The notes under the pieces were generated by a model. The model worked only from the letters and a program-made list of their open reading frames with translations. It ran no database searches and was not told the origin of the DNA. The translations under genes and the position numbers were made by a program. 64,000 bases of DNA from Mycobacterium kubicae (GTDB taxonomy: Bacteria; Actinomycetota; Actinomycetes; Mycobacteriales; Mycobacteriaceae), in assembly GCF_015689175.1 (NCBI RefSeq), contig NZ_CP065047.1, positions 5,642,001 through 5,706,000 on the forward strand, in the 5' to 3' direction. This document shows, in pieces, positions 48,461-57,220 of this stretch (positions within the stretch are counted from its first letter, which is position 1; every line of letters begins with the position of its first letter).

Positions 48461-50203
48461 GTGTCGATCGCCGACGAACTCGACCGCGCACAGCACCTGG
48501 CCTTCGCCGCCTACGAGGGTGGCGCCCAGGAGTTGTTGCTGTCTCTGATACCGGACATCGAACGGGAGGACCGCGACGACCTGCTGCTCGAGGTCATCGC
48601 GCAACTGGGCGCCATCTACCTGACCCGCGGCGCGTATCACGCAGTGCCCGAGAGCATTCAGCGCATCCGGGACTGCCTGTCCATCTATTCCGGCATACTC
48701 GCCGGCACCATGCCCGAGGCCGCGGCTCAGGTGCGGATGTCCGAAACCGAGATGTCGCACATGATCTGCCGGTATTCGCGGCGCGCCCAGTTCCTGCAGA
48801 CCGGGCTGGCCGCAGCCCAAGGTGATCATGAAGGCGCCGCGGCGGCGCTGTCGGTATTGGACGCAGACCACGCCGAGGAGTTCCCCGACCTGACCGGCGA
48901 GCACGTATACCTGCGTACCCACGCCCGAATCCTGTGCGCCGAGGCGCTGTGTGACGACGACTTGCACGTGCAGTCGGTTGATCTGTGGGACAACGTTGTC
49001 GAGTTTCTCAACGCGCCCCGCGCCACAAACCGGCGCGACGACTTTCTGTGGGTCACCGGCGCCACCGCATACGGCAGATTCTGCGTGGAGACCGGGCGGC
49101 TGGACGATGCCGAACCGTGGCTGCGCCGCGCCGACTCGCGCGCACAAGCCAACGGCTGGGAGTTGGCCTCTGCCAGAACGCAACTGGAGCTCGCGGCCGC
49201 GACCTGGATCGCAAACGATTACGACGGCACCGAGCGGCTGATAAACCAGGCGTATCCGGTCATCGCGAAATATGCCCGCGCGCACGACGTTGCGCGCTGC
49301 TGGCTGTATGCGGGTCTCACCCGCGCGGGACTCGGTGCGCTGCAGGCGGCCGACGAATGCTGGGAACATGCCGAGCGACACTGGCGGGAATTGGGCAAAC
49401 CCCTGCATCTGCACCGAATTCTCATGCAGCGCAGCTGGATAGCCATTTTCTGGGGCCGCTTCGCTGAGGCGGTGGAACTGATCGCGCAGGCGCGAGAACT
49501 GCTCGACTCCTCACCGCGCAGCAACTGGCTGCAGTACGCCCGACTCGACAGCCACCTGGGTACGGTATGGCGCGCGGACGCCTTGACGGATCTGGGGTTC
49601 GACGGTGCGGGGAACCCGGACGAGACGCTGGAGGAAACCGAGGCGCGCCATGCCCAATCCTTGGGGATACTTAAGGGCGAGGTCGGCACGCCCGAATACT
49701 GGCGTGCGATGACCAAACTCGAACAGGCCGCCGAGCTCAAGGTGCCCGCCGCGCTGGCCGTCGACTCGGTACGGTATTCGATCACCGACGCCGACGCGAG
49801 GGCGCGCTGGGCCGCTAACGTGTCCGCGCCGATTCTGGCTAGCGCCTTCGCCGTCGCCTGGGAGTGGGAGAACACCGCACTGATCAGCGAACTGGTCGAA
49901 TACCATAGCGCGCGGGGGACTTTCAGCTCAGATGCGCGCCGCCCAGCCGAGCAGCCCGAGTGGGCGTCCACCGCTGCCGCGCCGGCGTTCCTCGACGCCC
50001 CCGACACCGCACCGGAACTTGCCACCGCCGCCGCCGGGCCGACGCCCCAAGCCGGCAGTTCGCTGACGCGGCTGGGCCCGCTTCCACCGTTGCAGATGCA
50101 ACCGGATGCCCCGCCGATCATGAGCCACTACCGCGAACTGGCGGTGCAGCGATACGGCCGGGAGGTCACCGCGGCCGAACCGGTCTGGTCCACTTGGCCG
50201 TGA
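48461..50203 (+). CDS. TPR-repeat protein partnered with a CHAT protease
   Basis: 580 residues from GTG 48461 (VSIADELDRAQHLAF). The frame is open upstream to 47813 through the lipoprotein gene, but the -10 box and codon pattern support 48461. Residues about 15-480 are helix-rich with TPR-like pairs (RTHARILCAEALCDDDLHVQ; FCVETGRLDDAEPWLRRADS; CWLYAGLTRAGLGALQAADE; HWRELGKPLHLHRILMQRSW; FAEAVELIAQARELLDSSP). A Pro/Ala linker (about 490-550) precedes a short end (YRELAVQRYGREV). It overlaps the CHAT gene as GTGA. TPR arrays are the classic companions of CHAT proteases, here as a separate subunit that may sense a target or inhibitor. I know of no characterised homologue. Confidence 0.8.
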   Translation: MSIADELDRAQHLAFAAYEGGAQELLLSLIPDIEREDRDDLLLEVIAQLGAIYLTRGAYHAVPESIQRIRDCLSIYSGILAGTMPEAAAQVRMSETEMSHMICRYSRRAQFLQTGLAAAQGDHEGAAAALSVLDADHAEEFPDLTGEHVYLRTHARILCAEALCDDDLHVQSVDLWDNVVEFLNAPRATNRRDDFLWVTGATAYGRFCVETGRLDDAEPWLRRADSRAQANGWELASARTQLELAAATWIANDYDGTERLINQAYPVIAKYARAHDVARCWLYAGLTRAGLGALQAADECWEHAERHWRELGKPLHLHRILMQRSWIAIFWGRFAEAVELIAQARELLDSSPRSNWLQYARLDSHLGTVWRADALTDLGFDGAGNPDETLEETEARHAQSLGILKGEVGTPEYWRAMTKLEQAAELKVPAALAVDSVRYSITDADARARWAANVSAPILASAFAVAWEWENTALISELVEYHSARGTFSSDARRPAEQPEWASTAAAPAFLDAPDTAPELATAAAGPTPQAGSSLTRLGPLPPLQMQPDAPPIMSHYRELAVQRYGREVTAAEPVWSTWP

Positions 50204-51561
50204 CCGAGCCGGACCGACTGACCTTGGTCTTGCGATTCGCCGACGTGGGGATCGCCACCTACGCCAGTCTGCGGATCGTGGGTCAGCCGTCGAGAACCGT
50301 CACCTGGGTGGTAGAAGAGCCGATCCTGCTGGCGGCATTGGACGAACTGGCCGCCGCACTGCCCGAGCCGCACGACACCGAAAGCCGGCGCGACGCCATC
50401 GAGCGCGCCCTGCAGCGCGGCCCGTTCGCCGACCCGCAAGCCGAGCTGACCGTCGCCTACATCTTGGGCGTCTTGCTGATCGGCACGTCGGGCTGGCAGT
50501 TGCTGACCGAGTGCATCGCCTCGCCCCGCGCGGTCCTGTTCGTCTCTCCCAGCGCCCGGCTGGCTCGGGTGCCGTGGGGACTGCTGGCGCTGCCCAAATC
50601 CGGGCCCAGCAAGGAGGAACTCGTGCACGCCCGGCACCATGCGATCACGGCCAGCGGCCGAGCGGCGGCTCGAATCCCCTGGCAACTGGCCGATGTCAGG
50701 GAACACACCGATGGCTACCGGCTGATGGAATTGGTCGACGTCTTCTGGGCCGTACCGCAGAACATCGTGCACGCGCCGCGCACACCGGCGCCGTGGCGCA
50801 TCAGACAAGACGGTTCGCCGCTGCTGGTGCTGGACCCGCGAGTGCCCGGGCAACGGCCGGATTCTGCACTCGGTTCGGTCCTCGGCAGACCCTCGAACCA
50901 GACACCGCTGGCGCGGCACTTCGCCGAATCGATGAGCCGGCGCCCGGTATTGCCCAGCGTCGCGGCCGCGGTCGAGTTGTTTCGCCGCCAGGACGCCGAT
51001 CGCCGCTGGCTGGCCGCGCTACTGGCGCACGAGCCGAGCCGGCTGCTGTTTGTCGGACATGCCAGTTCAGCCGATGGTGCAGCGGGCCAGGCCGATCGTG
51101 CGGCCCTGCACCTCGCCTGCACCGCCGACTGCCCAGGCGACGCCGAGCCCATCGGCAACCACCGGCCGTTGACCGCCGCGGATCTGATGGCCCTGCGACT
51201 GCCGATGCCGCCACGCGTGGCGCTGATCGCCTGCGCCTCCGGCGGTGACTACCATTTCGACGAGGCCACCGGCCTGGTAGCGGCGATGATTCTGTGCGGC
51301 GCACAGTTGGTGACTGCCACCCTGTGGTCGCTGCCCACCACCGCGGCGTATCGGCAATTCGCCGCGGCAACACAAGAATCCGTGGATCCGATGGCCGAGG
51401 TGATCGCGGCCGTGGACGATGCTCACGAGGCTGAAGAGGCCGGGTGCGCCGTCAATCGCTGGCAACGGCAACAAATGCGGCGCTGGCGGGACGGAACCGT
51501 CACCGCCAGCCCATTGTTTTGGGGTGCCCTCGCCACTTTCGCTGTCGACGGCGCGCGATGA
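50200..51561 (+). CDS. CHAT-domain caspase-like protease
   Basis: 453 residues. The C-terminal half has the canonical CHAT dyad: His287 in LLFVGHASSADG and Cys345 in VALIACASGGDYHF. It is followed by the diagnostic ATGLVAAMILCGAQLVTATLW and SLPTTAAYRQF. The N-terminal half (about 1-180) is alpha/beta and contains RAVLFVSPSARLARVPWGLL, the usual CHAT lead-in strand. No membrane segment is present, so it is cytosolic. CHAT proteases include TPR-CHAT/Craspase, gasdermin-activating proteases and separase relatives; the substrate here is unknown. The start overlaps the TPR gene, so the two are coupled. Family assignment is secure; the biological role is not. Confidence 0.9.
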   Translation: MTEPDRLTLVLRFADVGIATYASLRIVGQPSRTVTWVVEEPILLAALDELAAALPEPHDTESRRDAIERALQRGPFADPQAELTVAYILGVLLIGTSGWQLLTECIASPRAVLFVSPSARLARVPWGLLALPKSGPSKEELVHARHHAITASGRAAARIPWQLADVREHTDGYRLMELVDVFWAVPQNIVHAPRTPAPWRIRQDGSPLLVLDPRVPGQRPDSALGSVLGRPSNQTPLARHFAESMSRRPVLPSVAAAVELFRRQDADRRWLAALLAHEPSRLLFVGHASSADGAAGQADRAALHLACTADCPGDAEPIGNHRPLTAADLMALRLPMPPRVALIACASGGDYHFDEATGLVAAMILCGAQLVTATLWSLPTTAAYRQFAAATQESVDPMAEVIAAVDDAHEAEEAGCAVNRWQRQQMRRWRDGTVTASPLFWGALATFAVDGAR

Positions 51562-51564
51562 ACA

Positions 51565-52008
51565 TCACGCGAAGACCAGCCCTGATGCGCGGACGGCCAG
51601 CACGTCGTCCGGCAGCGAAAGCTGTTCGGGTTCCTCGGGGTTGAAGGCCACCAGTACCACCGATCCGGGCCGTAACGTCGCCACGGCGGGGTCTGAGTCA
51701 TCGCGCACCAGTCGGCCGATGAAGGTGTCGCCGTGCACACTGCACACCTCGACCCAGATCTGCGGTTCGCCGGCATCGGGGTGCGACACCTCAGCACCGA
51801 CTTCGCGCACCGTGCCGACGCCGACGGTGCGCTCGCCTGGTGGCAGCGAGCGCTCACCGCGGCCGGTCCGGCTGATGATCACCACGGTGGCGCCGCCCAG
51901 GACAACGCTGAGAATCGAAATCCACAACTCGTGGAAGGCCAGGTACAGGACGGTCGTTGCGATCAGCGCGATCTCGGCGCCGAAGGCCAGCAGCTTGGTC
52001 TTGTTCAT
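51565..52008 (-). CDS. Small membrane protein with C-terminal NfeD/OB-like domain
   Basis: 147 residues from ATG 52008. Two hydrophobic segments occur at the start (LLAFGAEIALIATTVLYLAF; LWISILSVVLGGATVVIIS). The soluble tail is beta-rich (GERTVGVGTVREVGAEVSHP; VEVCSVHGDTFIGRLVRDD; SVVLVAFNPEEPEQLSL). The two-helix plus OB-like layout recalls short NfeD-type proteins, but I am not certain. It lies on the opposite strand inside the CHAT cluster, convergent with the protease gene, and is divergent from the next unknown gene, so they share an 84-base promoter region. Confidence 0.7.
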   Translation of the reverse strand: MNKTKLLAFGAEIALIATTVLYLAFHELWISILSVVLGGATVVIISRTGRGERSLPPGERTVGVGTVREVGAEVSHPDAGEPQIWVEVCSVHGDTFIGRLVRDDSDPAVATLRPGSVVLVAFNPEEPEQLSLPDDVLAVRASGLVFA

Positions 52009-52080
52009 GGCACCAGGCTCTAGTGCCCCGCCGGCTACCGAACCCAACTTTTCTGATGGTTTAGTTTCGGCCTTTGCCCC

Positions 52081-52086
52081 TATTCT
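52081..52086 (+). promoter_or_regulatory. Predicted -10 box for the two unknown genes of the CHAT cluster
   Basis: TATTCT followed by 6 nt and ATG 52093. It supports the ATG over the GTG two codons upstream, which would begin right after the box. Confidence 0.5.
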
Positions 52087-52092
52087 GTGCAC

Positions 52093-53412
52093 ATGAGTGC
52101 CGACCCGCAGGTAACGACCGCCGCGCCGGTGGGCCATCCCCGCCGAGCGGTGATCGACCAAGCGTGGCGCGCAATCGGTCCCGGTGTCGAGGTGCTCAGC
52201 AGTGACGACGGCGGGCCGCTGAGCCGAACCGTCAAACGCATCATCGACCCGCTCGTCCTGCGCTTGCGTGCCAACCCGCAGTACTCGACCCCGGTCGTCA
52301 CCGCCGAAACCGCCGCGCAGATGCACGCCCTCATCGTCGGCAATGGCTCTCAATTATGTGCTGCCGCAGCATGGTTCGAGCTGCTCAAGCTGGAGCGGCG
52401 CCGACAGCGGATTCGCAGCGGGAACGCTCAGGAACTGTACTTCCCGGTGTGCTTCGAGCTCGCCGTGACCAAGGGGCCGCCCGCACCCCAGGATCGCGAG
52501 ACCGCGGCGGCGGTCCTCACTGACATTCACCAAGGCAGGGACCGCACCGCAGTCGAGGTGTTGCACGACTACGTGGCCGACCCGCAGGTCGTCGCCACCC
52601 TGGGTCACCAACTCGACCGCAGCTGGCGTGATGTGCGCCCCGACGACACCCCCATCGAGCCGTTTTTTGCCGAACTCGGCACCGTGCTCGGACCCGCCAC
52701 CAGCCACAACGCCAAGACCGCGCGGCAGCGCGTGTGGTCGGCGGTGATCGCCGACGCCACCCCGTACAACCTCGGCGCGCTGGCCCGCATCGAACCGGCG
52801 AAGCTGCCCTGGTCGATCGTCAGCCTCGGCTTGAGTTCCGTTGAGCCACAACGCCGTCCGGCCATCTCGGCCAACTCCGACAGCGACCGGCCGCTCGATC
52901 GCAGCGTGGTGGACCGGGTACGGGCCACCTTGCGACGGGCCCTGGATCGTGACGCGCTGCCCGACGTTCCGCTGTTGTGCGCCGAAGAGGTGGACCGGGC
53001 GTGCGCCCCGTGGGGGCTGCTCAGCGAGGACAAGCAGGCGGCCATGGTGGCCGGGATCGAGGTCGCCGTCGAGCTGTCTCCGCTGGATCGATCCACCACC
53101 AACCGCTACGCCCTGGCCGCGCAGATCCAAGCGCGGCTGCGCAAGGAGGCATACGTGCTGCATGCTCGGCGCTACCTCGCCGAAGGCGGCCCCATCCATC
53201 CACGGCAACGCCAGGTGGTCGACGATCTTGCCGCCTACTCACAGCCCTACCTCAGCCGGTTGTGGGCGCGCCTGCATGGACGCGACGTCTGGCAGGAACC
53301 GTGTGACGATGTCGACGACGTGCGGTCGCTGCTCGAGGGCGTCGCCCGGTCCGTCAGCCTGGACCATCGGCAACGAATCAAGACGATGCTGCAATTGCAG
53401 GTGGCCGGATGA
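52093..53412 (+). CDS. Unknown protein in the CHAT cluster (gene 3)
   Basis: 439 residues from ATG 52093 (MSADPQVTTAAPVGH). I do not recognise a family. It is soluble and mostly helical with many Arg/Asp/Glu residues. Notable stretches are RRAVIDQAWRAIGPGVEVLS, WFELLKLERRRQRIRSGNAQ, DVPLLCAEEVDRACAPWGLL and RLRKEAYVLHARRYLAEGGP. There are no membrane segments and no clear nucleotide-binding motif. It overlaps the next gene as ATGA. Its start lies 84 bases from the start of the divergent membrane gene. A role as adaptor or target of the upstream TPR/CHAT pair is inference from position. Confidence 0.75.
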   Translation: MSADPQVTTAAPVGHPRRAVIDQAWRAIGPGVEVLSSDDGGPLSRTVKRIIDPLVLRLRANPQYSTPVVTAETAAQMHALIVGNGSQLCAAAAWFELLKLERRRQRIRSGNAQELYFPVCFELAVTKGPPAPQDRETAAAVLTDIHQGRDRTAVEVLHDYVADPQVVATLGHQLDRSWRDVRPDDTPIEPFFAELGTVLGPATSHNAKTARQRVWSAVIADATPYNLGALARIEPAKLPWSIVSLGLSSVEPQRRPAISANSDSDRPLDRSVVDRVRATLRRALDRDALPDVPLLCAEEVDRACAPWGLLSEDKQAAMVAGIEVAVELSPLDRSTTNRYALAAQIQARLRKEAYVLHARRYLAEGGPIHPRQRQVVDDLAAYSQPYLSRLWARLHGRDVWQEPCDDVDDVRSLLEGVARSVSLDHRQRIKTMLQLQVAG

Positions 53413-54539
53413 GACTGGTCACCGAAGCCGGGCTCTGGGGCACCGGCGCCACCGAGCCCTTGGCCACGCCGTCACCCTTGGTCGCGGTGCTCGAGGTCAG
53501 CGGCGCGGTGTTGTCCTGGACCATCGACGAGCCGGCCGAGGCAACGCGGATCACCTTCACCGATGTCTCGCGCGCCGACTGGCTGTGGCGGGTGGTCGGT
53601 GAGTCGGGCCACGTCGCGATCGCGTCGGCGCTGGTCGACGAGCAAGAATCGCCCGGCGTCGAACTGACCGACGTGAACTTGATCCCAGGGTCGTTGGGGC
53701 CGTTGCACAGGCTGGCGGTGGGCCATTGGCTACGACGCTGGTGGCCGGCCAGCCAGCGCGACGACATCGCGGCCCTGGACCGGGCCTTGCTCGACGTCGA
53801 GGTGGCGCTGCTGACCAGCGGCGCGCAGGGTTTCTTCACCGACGACACCCTGGACTCCGATGTGGCGGGACTGCTCGAGCCCCACGCCGCGGACCTGCTC
53901 ACCCACCTCTATACCGATGACCGGCGCGTCCACGATCTCATCGCAGCCGGCGCCGACCTCGCCGACGAGCTCGGCCTGGAGGACCCGGTATGGTCCGAAC
54001 TGGCGGCGGCAGTGGGTGATTCGTCGGCGGTGAGTGAGCTGGCGACCGGACATCGGGACGACTATGCGTTGGCCGCCGGGACCGACCCCCGTGCGCGCGG
54101 CGCCATCGCACATGGTGTCGCGTCGATCAACTGGGGCGCGGTGCCGCCCGGCATCTTCGACGCGGCGGAGCAGACCGTCGACTGGAGCGTCGAGACGACC
54201 GGTCAGGACGTCGTCGCCGTCGTGCGGGCGGCCGTGATCGGGCCGGATCCGGCCACCGGGGTCACCGTCGCGGTGCGATCCGGCGAAGTCAGCGGTGTTG
54301 GCGCCCTGGCAGCCGACGGTCGTGCCACGCTGCCCATCCTGGACTCTCAGCGTCGGCCGATGACCGAGACGGCCGCCTGGGGCCACGACTGGCCGGCGAC
54401 GTCTGTGGTGGTGGGCGCCGACGTCGAGGAGTCGCGCGACACCCGGGACCGGGTTCGCCGCTGGGCCCGGGCGCGACTGGACCAGCCGCCCGAAGACGCG
54501 TTTCTGGCCGAGGTACTGGCCAGCGAATCCGCCTACTGA
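53409..54539 (+). CDS. Unknown protein in the CHAT cluster (gene 4)
   Basis: 376 residues, start coupled to gene 3 (ATGA). I do not recognise it. The N-terminal third is beta-rich (PLVAVLEVSGAVLSWTIDEP; RITFTDVSRADWLWRVVGES). The middle is helical and acidic (LEPHAADLLTHLYTDDRRVH; DLIAAGADLADELGLEDPVW). The C-terminal third is again beta-rich (WSVETTGQDVVAVVRAAVIG; VTVAVRSGEVSGVGALA) and resembles a small all-beta domain. No signal peptide or membrane helix is present. The strict pairing with gene 3 suggests the two proteins work together. Confidence 0.75.
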   Translation: MRLVTEAGLWGTGATEPLATPSPLVAVLEVSGAVLSWTIDEPAEATRITFTDVSRADWLWRVVGESGHVAIASALVDEQESPGVELTDVNLIPGSLGPLHRLAVGHWLRRWWPASQRDDIAALDRALLDVEVALLTSGAQGFFTDDTLDSDVAGLLEPHAADLLTHLYTDDRRVHDLIAAGADLADELGLEDPVWSELAAAVGDSSAVSELATGHRDDYALAAGTDPRARGAIAHGVASINWGAVPPGIFDAAEQTVDWSVETTGQDVVAVVRAAVIGPDPATGVTVAVRSGEVSGVGALAADGRATLPILDSQRRPMTETAAWGHDWPATSVVVGADVEESRDTRDRVRRWARARLDQPPEDAFLAEVLASESAY

Positions 54540-54578
54540 GCCGGACCACAACCTCTGTCGCGGGCGCGTGCGCTTACC

Positions 54579-54584
54579 TATGCT
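54579..54584 (+). promoter_or_regulatory. Predicted -10 box for the DHDPR-like gene
   Basis: TATGCT followed by 6 nt and GTG 54591; leaderless geometry. It indicates that the transcript of the CHAT cluster does not need to extend past 54539. Confidence 0.45.
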
Positions 54585-54590
54585 GAGCGA

Positions 54591-55649
54591 GTGCCAAACA
54601 CTTATCGGGTCGTGCAGTGGACTACGGGAAATGTCGGCAAAAGCTCCTTGCAGTCCATCGTCGCCAACCCCGCGCTGGAACTGATCGGGTGCTATGCGTG
54701 GTCACCGGACAAGGCCGGACAAGATGCCGGTGAGCTGTGCGGATTGCCCCCACTGGGCGTAGCCGCCACCAACGACGCCGGGCAGCTGCTCGCGCTGAAA
54801 CCGGACTGTGTGGTCTACAACCCGATGTGGATCGACGTCGACGAGCTGGTCCGCATCTTGTCCGCCGGGGTCAATGTGGTCACCACGGCGTCGTTCATCA
54901 CCGGACACAATCTGGGCGACGGGCGCGACCGGATACTTCAGGCATGCCGAACGGGTGGCTCCACGATCTTCGGCTCCGGGGTCAGCCCGGGTTTCGCGGA
55001 GTTGTTGGCGATCGTGTCGGCGATGGTCTGCAACCGGGTGGACAAGGTGACCGTCAACGAGGCCGCGGACACCACGTTCTATGACTCGCCGGCCACCGAG
55101 CAGCCGGTGGGGTTCGGCAAGCCGATCGATCATCCGGGCCTGCAGGCCATGACCGAGCATGGCACGGCCATCTTCGGTGAAGCCGTCCGACTGGTCGCCG
55201 ACGCGCTCGGTGTCGAACTCGACGACGTGCGGTGTGTGGCCGAGTACGCCGAAACCACGGCCGATCTGGATCTGGGGTCGTGGACGATACCCGCCGGCTG
55301 TGTCGCCGGCGTCTACGCGAGCTGGCAAGGGGTGGTGGGCGGCAAGACCGTCGTCGAGCTCAACGTGCGGTGGCGCAAAGGGCAGACGCTGGAGCCGGAC
55401 TGGCAGATCGACCAGGACGGCTGGGTCATTCAGATCGACGGACAGCCGACCGTCACCACCAAGGTGGGCTTTCTGCCGCCGCCGTACTTCGAGGCCACCA
55501 CCATCGCCGAGTTCATGACGCTCGGGCACATCATGACGGCGATGCCGACCATTCACGCCATCCCGGCAGTCGTCGCCGCCGCACCGGGCATCGTCACCTA
55601 CGCCGACCTGCCGCTGACGCTGCCGCGTGGTGTCGTGCCGCAGGCGTGA
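54591..55649 (+). CDS. DHDPR-like NAD(P)-dependent oxidoreductase
   Basis: 352 residues. The N-terminal Rossmann domain reads YRVVQWTTGNVGKSSLQSIV, with LIGCYAWSPDKAGQDAGEL, as in the dihydrodipicolinate reductase-like family that includes 2,4-diaminopentanoate dehydrogenase. The central domain has NVVTTASFITGHNLGDG and GSGVSPGFAELLAIV, a mycobacterial pattern in many paralogues. The C-terminus is beta-rich (DWQIDQDGWVIQIDGQPTV). The substrate is unknown. True lysine-pathway DapB is shorter, so this is not it. Confidence 0.87.
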   Translation: MPNTYRVVQWTTGNVGKSSLQSIVANPALELIGCYAWSPDKAGQDAGELCGLPPLGVAATNDAGQLLALKPDCVVYNPMWIDVDELVRILSAGVNVVTTASFITGHNLGDGRDRILQACRTGGSTIFGSGVSPGFAELLAIVSAMVCNRVDKVTVNEAADTTFYDSPATEQPVGFGKPIDHPGLQAMTEHGTAIFGEAVRLVADALGVELDDVRCVAEYAETTADLDLGSWTIPAGCVAGVYASWQGVVGGKTVVELNVRWRKGQTLEPDWQIDQDGWVIQIDGQPTVTTKVGFLPPPYFEATTIAEFMTLGHIMTAMPTIHAIPAVVAAAPGIVTYADLPLTLPRGVVPQA

Positions 55650-55697
55650 GGAGGTCCACGGTTTCAAGATCGGCCCGCATCGGGTATCCCCCCACCC

Positions 55698-55871
55698 ATG
55701 AGCGCTGAAGACAAGATCAAGAACAAGATCGACGACGTGGGCGGCAAGGCCAAAGAGGGCCTGGGTCGCGCTACCGACGACGACAGCACCAAGAACGAAG
55801 GCAAGCTGGACCAGGCCAAAGCCAACTTGAAAGACGCCGGCGAAAAGGTGAAGGACGCCTTCAAGCATTAA
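55698..55871 (+). CDS. CsbD family stress protein, 57 residues
   Basis: A short charged protein: MSAEDKIKNKIDDVGGKAKE, then a GLGRATDD turn, then GKLDQAKANLKDAGEKVKDA. This is the CsbD pattern of two amphipathic helices rich in Lys, Asp, Ala and Gly. CsbD proteins are general-stress proteins of unknown mechanism. A weak A/G-rich ribosome site lies upstream. It is followed after 28 bases by a Ddn-like gene. Confidence 0.85.
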   Translation: MSAEDKIKNKIDDVGGKAKEGLGRATDDDSTKNEGKLDQAKANLKDAGEKVKDAFKH

Positions 55872-55899
55872 ACCCGTCGTAGCGGGGTACCTCGCCACG

Positions 55900-56403
55900 A
55901 TGCCCCTGCGCTACGTCGATCCCGAGCGCCGCACCACGCCGCTGTCCCGCCTGGGCAGCGGTTTCGCGCGCTCACGCGTCGGCCAGCTGTTCGCCAAGCA
56001 TGTCGCGGCCCGAACGGATCCGGTGCTGAGCCGGATCTCCAACGGCAAACTGAACTGGGGTGCCCTAGTGGCCCCGTCGGCGACGTTGCGGATGAACGGT
56101 GCCAAAACCGGTGAGCCGCGCGAGACCCAACTGGCCTACTTCCACCAGGGCCGCGACGTGATCGTGGTCGCCTCAAACTTCGGCGAAGACCATAACCCGC
56201 AGTGGTACCACAATCTGGTGGCCAACCCCGACTGTGAATTGGGTGGAGAACCGTTCCACGCCACCGAAGTCGAAGATCCCGACGAATACCAGCGGCTGTA
56301 CCAGCTTGCTGAACGGTCCTACGGTGGCTACCGCGATTACCGGGGCAAGACCGCAGAGCAAGGTCGCCGCATTCCGATACTGAAGCTCACCCCGACCGCT
56401 TAG
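55900..56403 (+). CDS. F420-dependent nitroreductase/quinone reductase family protein (Ddn-like)
   Basis: 167 residues. The split-beta-barrel pattern is clear: LRMNGAKTGEPRETQLAYFH, then GRDVIVVASNFGEDHNPQWY, HNLVANPDCELGGEPFHATE, and a C-terminal RIPILKLTP. The FGEDHNPQWYHNL segment is the family signature. M. tuberculosis Ddn activates pretomanid; this paralogue may reduce quinones with F420H2, but no activity can be read directly. The C-terminal Tyr-rich region (LYQLAERSYGGYRDYRGK) lies over the cofactor in the family. Confidence 0.9.
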   Translation: MPLRYVDPERRTTPLSRLGSGFARSRVGQLFAKHVAARTDPVLSRISNGKLNWGALVAPSATLRMNGAKTGEPRETQLAYFHQGRDVIVVASNFGEDHNPQWYHNLVANPDCELGGEPFHATEVEDPDEYQRLYQLAERSYGGYRDYRGKTAEQGRRIPILKLTPTA

Positions 56404-56427
56404 ACCCAAATGAGGCAAGGAAATTCA

Positions 56428-57129
56428 GTGACACCACAGATACACCCAACCGTGCGCCGGCTTGCGGCTGGTGCCGGCATAGCAGCGGGGGTCGCAGCGT
56501 CGGCCATCGTGGCCGCACCCACGTCGGCAGCCCAACCCTGTCCCGACGTCGAGGTGGTGTTCGCCCGCGGCACCAGCGAACCTCCGGGTGTCGGCGGCAT
56601 CGGCACCTCGTTCGTCGACGCGCTGCGGTCCCGAGTGGGCGGCAGATCGCTCAACGTGTACGCGGTGAACTATCCCGCCAGCAACGACTTCGGCAGTCCC
56701 GATTTCCCCCGGACCGTTGTCGACGGGATCCGCGACGCCAGCTCGCATATCGAATCCATGGCCAATAGCTGCCCTCAGACCAGACAGGTGCTAGGGGGCT
56801 TCTCCCAGGGTGCTGCGGTGGCCGGTTATGTGACGTCCGCGGCTGTGCCGCAAGGTGTTCCGGCGGCATCTGTACCGCAGCCGCTGTCACCAGAAGTGGC
56901 CAACCACGTCGCCGCCGTCGCGTTACTCGGAACCCCATCGCCGCAATTCTTGAGCAATCTCAAAGCGCCGCCGATCGCTATCGGTCCGCTGTATCAGGGC
57001 AAGACCATCCAGCTGTGCGCGCCCGGAGACGGGATCTGCGGAACCGGGAATGATCCCGCTGCCCATGCGTCCTACGGCGCGAACGGCATGACCGCCCAGG
57101 CGGCGGACTTCGTCGTCAGCCACCTGTAG
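56428..57129 (+). CDS. Secreted cutinase family esterase (Rv3724/Cut5-like)
   Basis: 233 residues from GTG 56428 (AAGG 7 nt before); an ATG at 56410 is possible. A signal peptide covers about 1-35. The mature protein has the cutinase core: CPDVEVVFARGTSEPPGVGG, the Ser nucleophile in VLGGFSQGAAVAGYV, the catalytic Asp in CAPGDGICG and the His in PAAHASYGANGM. Four cysteines are placed to form the two usual disulfides. In M. tuberculosis the matching gene is split into cut5a and cut5b; here it is a single intact frame. It may hydrolyse lipid esters or act as a phospholipase. Confidence 0.93.
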   Translation: MTPQIHPTVRRLAAGAGIAAGVAASAIVAAPTSAAQPCPDVEVVFARGTSEPPGVGGIGTSFVDALRSRVGGRSLNVYAVNYPASNDFGSPDFPRTVVDGIRDASSHIESMANSCPQTRQVLGGFSQGAAVAGYVTSAAVPQGVPAASVPQPLSPEVANHVAAVALLGTPSPQFLSNLKAPPIAIGPLYQGKTIQLCAPGDGICGTGNDPAAHASYGANGMTAQAADFVVSHL

Positions 57130-57220
57130 CGGCACCAGTCGCTGGGGCACCCGCGCTTGGGCATTTCCACCCCTCCGCAACGAGCAAGGGGGTCCGCCCG
57201 CGGATGCGGCGCGTCAACCG

